Positions 59,107-64,000 of a stretch of DNA of 64,000 nucleotides are shown piece by piece. Made by a program: the position numbers and the translations under genes. The DNA is taken from NCBI GenBank assembly GCA_020064725.1, contig JAGTWJ010000006.1, positions 744,001 to 808,000 on the forward strand, read 5' to 3'. The stretch is from Drechslerella dactyloides. Lineage: Eukaryota > Ascomycota > Orbiliomycetes > Orbiliales > Orbiliaceae. Positions within the stretch are counted from its first letter, which is position 1; every line of letters begins with the position of its first letter. The notes beneath the pieces were generated by a model. It was not told where the DNA came from, made no database searches, and saw only the letters and a list, made by a program, of their open reading frames with translations.

Positions 59107-60555
59107 TATGTCATTTACAGCAAAAGCTGAGTAATTACGGGTTCCGTCCTGGAGACAGGATAACTGCCGCAGAGCTTTGCGGGTATCTGGAATTTTACGT
59201 TGCTAGTTCTCGGGGTCACTTCCGTAAAAGTGTCACTTTAGAGACAGCAAATTCTCAAATTCGATGGCTCAGGGCAGTGGAGCATAGATATGGTAATGGA
59301 ACCATCACTAAGGAATTATGGGCGAGGTCAGGAGCTAGCTTTGTTGCGTATTAAAAGACAAATACGCTCTTACAACAGAAAAGGGAGGAAAGATACAAGT
59401 CGGCTTAACAGAATGTTACGAAATCATAGGGTTCCTCTGGCTTCGAGACAGCGACTACACAGTGGTATCATCAACCCGACTTCGCTTGTCCCTATTCTTT
59501 ATGATATCGTGCTTCACGACGACCCGTCCTGGGACCATCGTATTATCGGGAGGTAGGAAAGATGCCGAGTCATGCCTTTGTTATAAGGTTGGGTGCTAAA
59601 TTTACTGAGCCGATCGAGAACAGGGATATGCTAATAACTTGAACCAACTAGGATATGGATCTGACGGTGCCTTTATCAGAAGATGAGCAGAGTGACGAAT
59701 GCATCTTCCTTCTAGGAATAAAATCTAGAAATCACAAAGGGCGCCGTAAAGATGATGGGTATTGGAGTGATATAGTCCTCCATGACTCCGCTGTGGCTCG
59801 ACCAGTGTCGCAGTTCGTTGCATTAGCAATGCACGATAATGCGTTCGAGGCCGACATTAGAGCGCCAGAAGATTTGCTTAAAGTAAAGCCTCCGGACCAA
59901 TTCAAACGAAGAGCCTACCGATTCCACTGGAAGAAACAGGTTTTGGGAAACAGGTTTTGGATTTGCCTATCTTTCGACATGCAGATAATCGATTTTGGAG
60001 TCAGGGATCTGCGTATCACCTGATGACTTCTCTTCGGCAGCGAATGGGCTAAACAAGTCATGGCACAGACTGACGACAAGATATTTAATCTAAATTATTT
60101 GAGCCAACGCGTTACGGTTGGGTCCAAAGTTTGTTCACTGGTATAGAGCGTTTAGACAGGTCTAGCGCGCGGAGATCGGGACACTGTCGGTATCGGGACT
60201 CTAGAACCCCCAAAAATGCAACCCCATCCGGCTGCTTGAAACATTCAGAGAGGATTGTACCCTCAAGGAACTGTACTGCGCCGAACACAACCTACAAGAA
60301 CAGTTGCAAGCCGAAGAGGAAAGCTCCGGTGTTTCGGACTTGACAAAGTCTAAGTTGGCTAGGGTGCAAAAAGAAATAAGCCATCGAAAAGAAGCTCTCC
60401 AGGGACAGCTAATCCGTAAGGGACGAGATGATTTTTTGATACTATCGAAACCTTGGACATCGGCAATCAGATCCATGGCTGAAACGAAAGTCCATTGCCA
60501 GATACAACGAAGGTTGGAGACGATGGAAAGGAGGTGCCGCGGCGGAGTAAAATAA
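59107..60555 (+). pseudogene. DUF3435-type recombinase-like relic 2
   Basis: The plus strand begins LQQKLSNYGFRPGDRITAAE and LCGYLEFYVASSRG, then SQIRWLRAVEHRYGNG. A middle part (59655-59940) reads FLLGIKSRNHKGRRKDDGYW, then SDIVLHDSAVARPVSQFVAL, AMHDNAF, RAPEDLL and YRFHWKKQVL, the order seen in the central domain of DUF3435 proteins. A 14-bp tandem duplication at about 59937-59964 shifts the frame. Beyond it LPIFRHADNRFWSQ and HLMTSLRQRMG can be read. The C-terminal coiled-coil-like part, rich in Lys/Glu/Gln (KSKLARVQKEISHRKEALQG), ends at TAA 60555. The recombinase active-site region is not recognisable. Confidence 0.6.
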
Positions 60556-61500
60556 ACGTGACCGAAAGGCTGGGCGAGACCTACCCTCCAAACACTATTG
60601 ATCCGATTCAAACCAATTTCTTGCGACACTATGTGCGTGATGAATCATGGTCTTGTGAATACCAAAACATATAAATGCCCGGCAGAATACAGCACGACAA
60701 GAGATCCGGGCGGTGCAGAAAACGCAGTTACGAAAAGGGGTTTTCCCTACGGGAACTGAGGCTCATATTGCTTGGGGGAGCGAGTGCCGTCCTGCGATCC
60801 AGCCTTTCTATCGGCTAGTCAAGACGAAAGTCCTGTTAAAAAGCCCCAACTGAGTATAACAGATGAGAACAGCGTGCAGCTTGGAAAGAAGCTAACAAAC
60901 CCGCTATCTAACCCAAACAAAATGTCGGGGCATCAGGGACACAAATTGTGATCGCTGCGGATGCTGAAAGGAAGCCAGCAAGCAGCGAGTTCAAGAACTC
61001 GCCCCCCCTTCCCCCCAAGGTGAGGCAGGGGCGTTCAACCCAACAAACCAAAACCGACCCAGCAATATTTTAAATGAGAAGCTAGACGTGCAGTAAAACA
61101 TACCTGTCACCCCAGAAAATACGAATACACAACAGAAAATATCCAGAGAAGAGCTAAGAGGGACTGAACCTTCATTATAAGAGGCAGCAATAATAAAAGG
61201 CCTCAATATCATAATGCTCGATCGGATCACTAATAGGGGATACCGCTGGCCTTGTATCTTACAATTTTACCGCTATTTTGGCGTTCGGCTCTCTTAACGA
61301 CTAATACATCTTTCGAGGGATACGGCGGGGACAGACCGATCTGTTATATGCCCTCGAACAGTAAGGAAATTTCAAATTATGAGACATAGCAACTCCTCGG
61401 AGCGGGTCCTTGGCCCTAGGAATACAGCTGGCTAATTGATCTGCTTCTGTTCTAAGCAGGAATAATTGGTACTTACCATCACGCCAATCATTATGGTAAA
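60556..61500. other. No gene recognised
   Basis: GC-balanced sequence with stops in every frame. A run of C residues lies at 61002-61016. Confidence 0.4.
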
Positions 61501-64000
61501 AGGGGGTCTGAGTTAATAATAGATTTGCCTTTGTTAAGAAAAACCCATTAAAACCTTATTTTGTTGATTTTAAATAGTATAGCGTTTGAAATTTCATCTA
61601 TAACATATCAAAAAAAATATAACTCTTATTAAAACTCCATCATCTCATTAGACAACACAATAAAGATTCTATTCTGTATACTATTAATATCTCTAATATT
61701 TATAATACTCCTTAGTTTAACATCATTGAGTCTAAAACTTTAATTTAGGAATAAGGTTAAGTCTGGATATAGCACTATAATACAGTGTATATTTAATAAT
61801 TTTAAATTTAGAATATTTTTGATTTACAACAAAACTAGCTAGTTGTTACAGTACAGGACTCCTACAGTACAGGAATATCCAAATTAAAAAAAACAAAAAT
61901 AATTTATAAAATTAAATATAGCACAAAATATTAAGAGATATCCTCAAATATCTTATACAAAACTTAATTATAAGATAGTTTAGCAAGAAATATCCTCATA
62001 ATATTATGCTATATCATTAAATAAGCATTTATATCTATGGTTATACACATTTTTATAAAGGCCTAAAGGAATATAACTAGGTGGACTTTAAGTTGTATAT
62101 ACAAAAGTAATAAAATAATAGATAGTGTGTGTTTATATATAAATAATTTTAATGATTGCTAAGAATGAATTTAGTTGAATATTTAGAGGTACTATTACTT
62201 AAATTTAGTTGTATTTTTTGGTGATTTTGACTATTTTTTTTTGGTAATGCTTGGTGGGTTTGTTTGATAAACTGTCTTTATTAGTTTTTTGGTAAGGGGG
62301 TATTTTAATGTTGTATTTTCTGAAACAATTTATACTTCTTTTAGTAATTTATTTAATTTTGAGATATTTATTAAAAAGGGAGTTTACTAGTTTAAATAAC
62401 AATCTAATTACTATTTTTAGTATAAGTAACAATATATACTATTTTATTAGTATAGTTAAGATAGAACAGATTAATAATAGCTGTTATAAACAAGCATATT
62501 ATTATGTTATTATCTTAATCATATAAGGTTGATTTCCAATACTGTGAGAGTAAGAAAACTGTAGATATATAAAAATAAGGCTTGATTATCTATACTAAAT
62601 ATAGTCTTAGTCTCAAGCTTCTTGTTAAAGAATAAAGTTATGGATTTTTTTGGAACCAGCTCCTTATTAGAATAAAGTAGATTTGGAGTTAGAAAAATGT
62701 AAATTGGTGATGAGGTGTTATTTTGATAAATAATAGTGGAAAGTTTTTTGTTAATATAGAATAAGAATCCACTTACTAGTGTTTTTGGGTTGGGGCCTAC
62801 CTTTGTTTAAATTTTAGTTGGTTTTATTGAAAATATAAGAAAAATATTAAGAGTATTTAATAGCTTTATTACTGGGTTAGTGTTATTGTTGGGAATGTTA
62901 AACTTTTTGCTGAAACTAATAGGTAAAACTTTAGTGTTAGAAGTAACTTTGTTTTTAGAGGAAAAATTGGTAATTAAGTCAGCTATGTAAAATGTGGTAG
63001 TTTATTCCATATTAATGGAGGATAATATATCTGTAATAGATTAGTAAAAGTGATTAGAATTTTATAAAAACAAATTAGAATTATTAGCTATAAGTAGATG
63101 TAATAATATTATAAATGGGAGCTGAGGAATTAGAAGAGCTTATGATATAAGTAATGTAGAACTTTTATCCTTATAAAATGGTTGGATTTTTGATATTAAA
63201 TATTAATTTATATATGGTTATTTTGCTGGTGGTTATTTTTGATAGATAAAATATAATAAAAATTTATAATAAAAAAGCTTTTGTTAAAGATGATATAGTT
63301 GTATTAGATTGTAGGGGTGATGCTGAGTTAAACAGCTGTAGGAATTGAAGGGTAAATGGTTCTATTTTTATATCTTTTTTTGGCTCTATGGAGCTGCTAT
63401 AGATTATTATTAGTGAATAATATAATGATCTAATTGAAATGATCTTTTTAATTCAGCTGTCTGACTAACTATCAGTGTATTTTTGATTTTCAAATTCTTA
63501 GCTGAGAGTTATTAATATAGTTATGATAGTATACTTTGTTATTGTTGTATTGTGTATAAAGTTGAGCTATGTCTACCTGATTAATTGGTATATATTTTAG
63601 CATATATAGTCAAACAGAGCAGTAATTGAATCAGCACATATATTGGTGGTGCCAATGTTACCCTAGTATGATAAAAATATGGAGTGATAGTGGTCTTCTA
63701 TGTTTAGCATAGTTAAAGAACTACTTATTAATTCTATCAACAATCATGATCTTTGTTTATATTGTTAATATCTAAGCTTTAATATAGTCTAGTTATAAAA
63801 GAAGAGTCCCTGGGCTTAGGATAGTTTATAATAGATAAACTATACCTTTAATAGCTATCTTGTTTAATCTTGTTATAATGCCTATAGATCCTTAGGATTA
63901 TAAAGGTATGCTTATGTTTTCTCTATGTAATTAAATAGGAGCTAATAAGGCCTAGTAACAACCAAAAACAAATTTCTGTTTTAGGATTGTTTCCAGTGTT
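61501..64000. other. AT-rich, probably RIP-mutated repeat, cut by the window edge
   Basis: Base composition drops sharply to AT-rich near 61500 and stays so to the end. Frames are short; the longest is plus 62308-62526, 72 codons, hydrophobic with no domain. Many TAG/TAA codons stand in otherwise readable plus-strand text, as in RIP-mutated elements. A direct duplication of TACAGTACAGGA lies at 61847-61874. No TIR, LTR or retroelement motif could be matched, so its class is unknown. Confidence 0.5.

Noticed and set aside
1..64000. tRNA, rRNA or telomeric repeats
   Set aside because: No cloverleaf with a proper B box, no rRNA-like stretch and no TTAGGG tract was seen by eye; a covariance-model scan could not be run.

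Overview
The window looks like nuclear DNA of a filamentous ascomycete (Pezizomycotina). Genes carry short introns (48-85 bp) with GTAAG/GTAAC-type donors, one donor is GC-AG, and gene families are typical of moulds. Large AT-rich islands show the transition mutations (CAA to TAA, CGA to TGA, TGG to TAG, GAT to AAT) expected of repeat-induced point mutation (RIP). It reads as a transposon-dense accessory compartment: a few apparently intact genes separated by wrecked mobile elements and decayed gene relics.

Layout. 1-8.3 kb: one intact 14-TM-type MFS efflux pump (4865-6666, minus, three exons). 8.3-11.6 kb: a solo LTR with a perfect 5-bp duplication, and a complete pogo/Fot1-like DNA transposon whose transposase carries RIP-type stops. 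12.0-14.1 kb: a membrane-anchored TAP/S33-type alpha/beta hydrolase (minus) whose catalytic histidine appears only if a GC-AG intron is spliced. 15.1-33.9 kb: LTR fragments, then two nested Ty3/gypsy chromoviruses. Element B (minus, bounded by CAAAC) was split by element A (plus, bounded by TTAAA). Both are heavily RIP-mutated, but gag, protease, RT, RNase H, integrase and chromodomain can still be traced. 34.3-37.3 kb: two intact, divergently transcribed genes, a Y_phosphatase3-type phosphatase (three exons, Tyr in place of His before the catalytic Cys) and a class I SAM methyltransferase. 37.4-46.3 kb: an LTR-like repeat, unrecognised sequence and three relics of one GNAT acetyltransferase family. 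46.3-50.4 kb: a truncated pogo element, two more LTRs and a TIR element with GC-rich ends and an AT-rich interior. 51.3-60.6 kb: two decayed DUF3435-type tyrosine recombinase relics, the family that includes Starship captains, plus a fragment of a two-TM protein gene. 61.5-64 kb: an AT-rich, stop-filled island running off the right edge.

The four intact genes (transporter, hydrolase, phosphatase, methyltransferase) are of kinds often found in dispensable or metabolite-related regions, but no backbone synthase was found, so I do not call a cluster. The most interesting structural observations are the dated nesting of A in B, the modular LTR family with exchangeable 5' halves, the short leader ORF and possible antisense ORF shared by A and B, the non-canonical intron in the hydrolase, and the paired DUF3435 relics.
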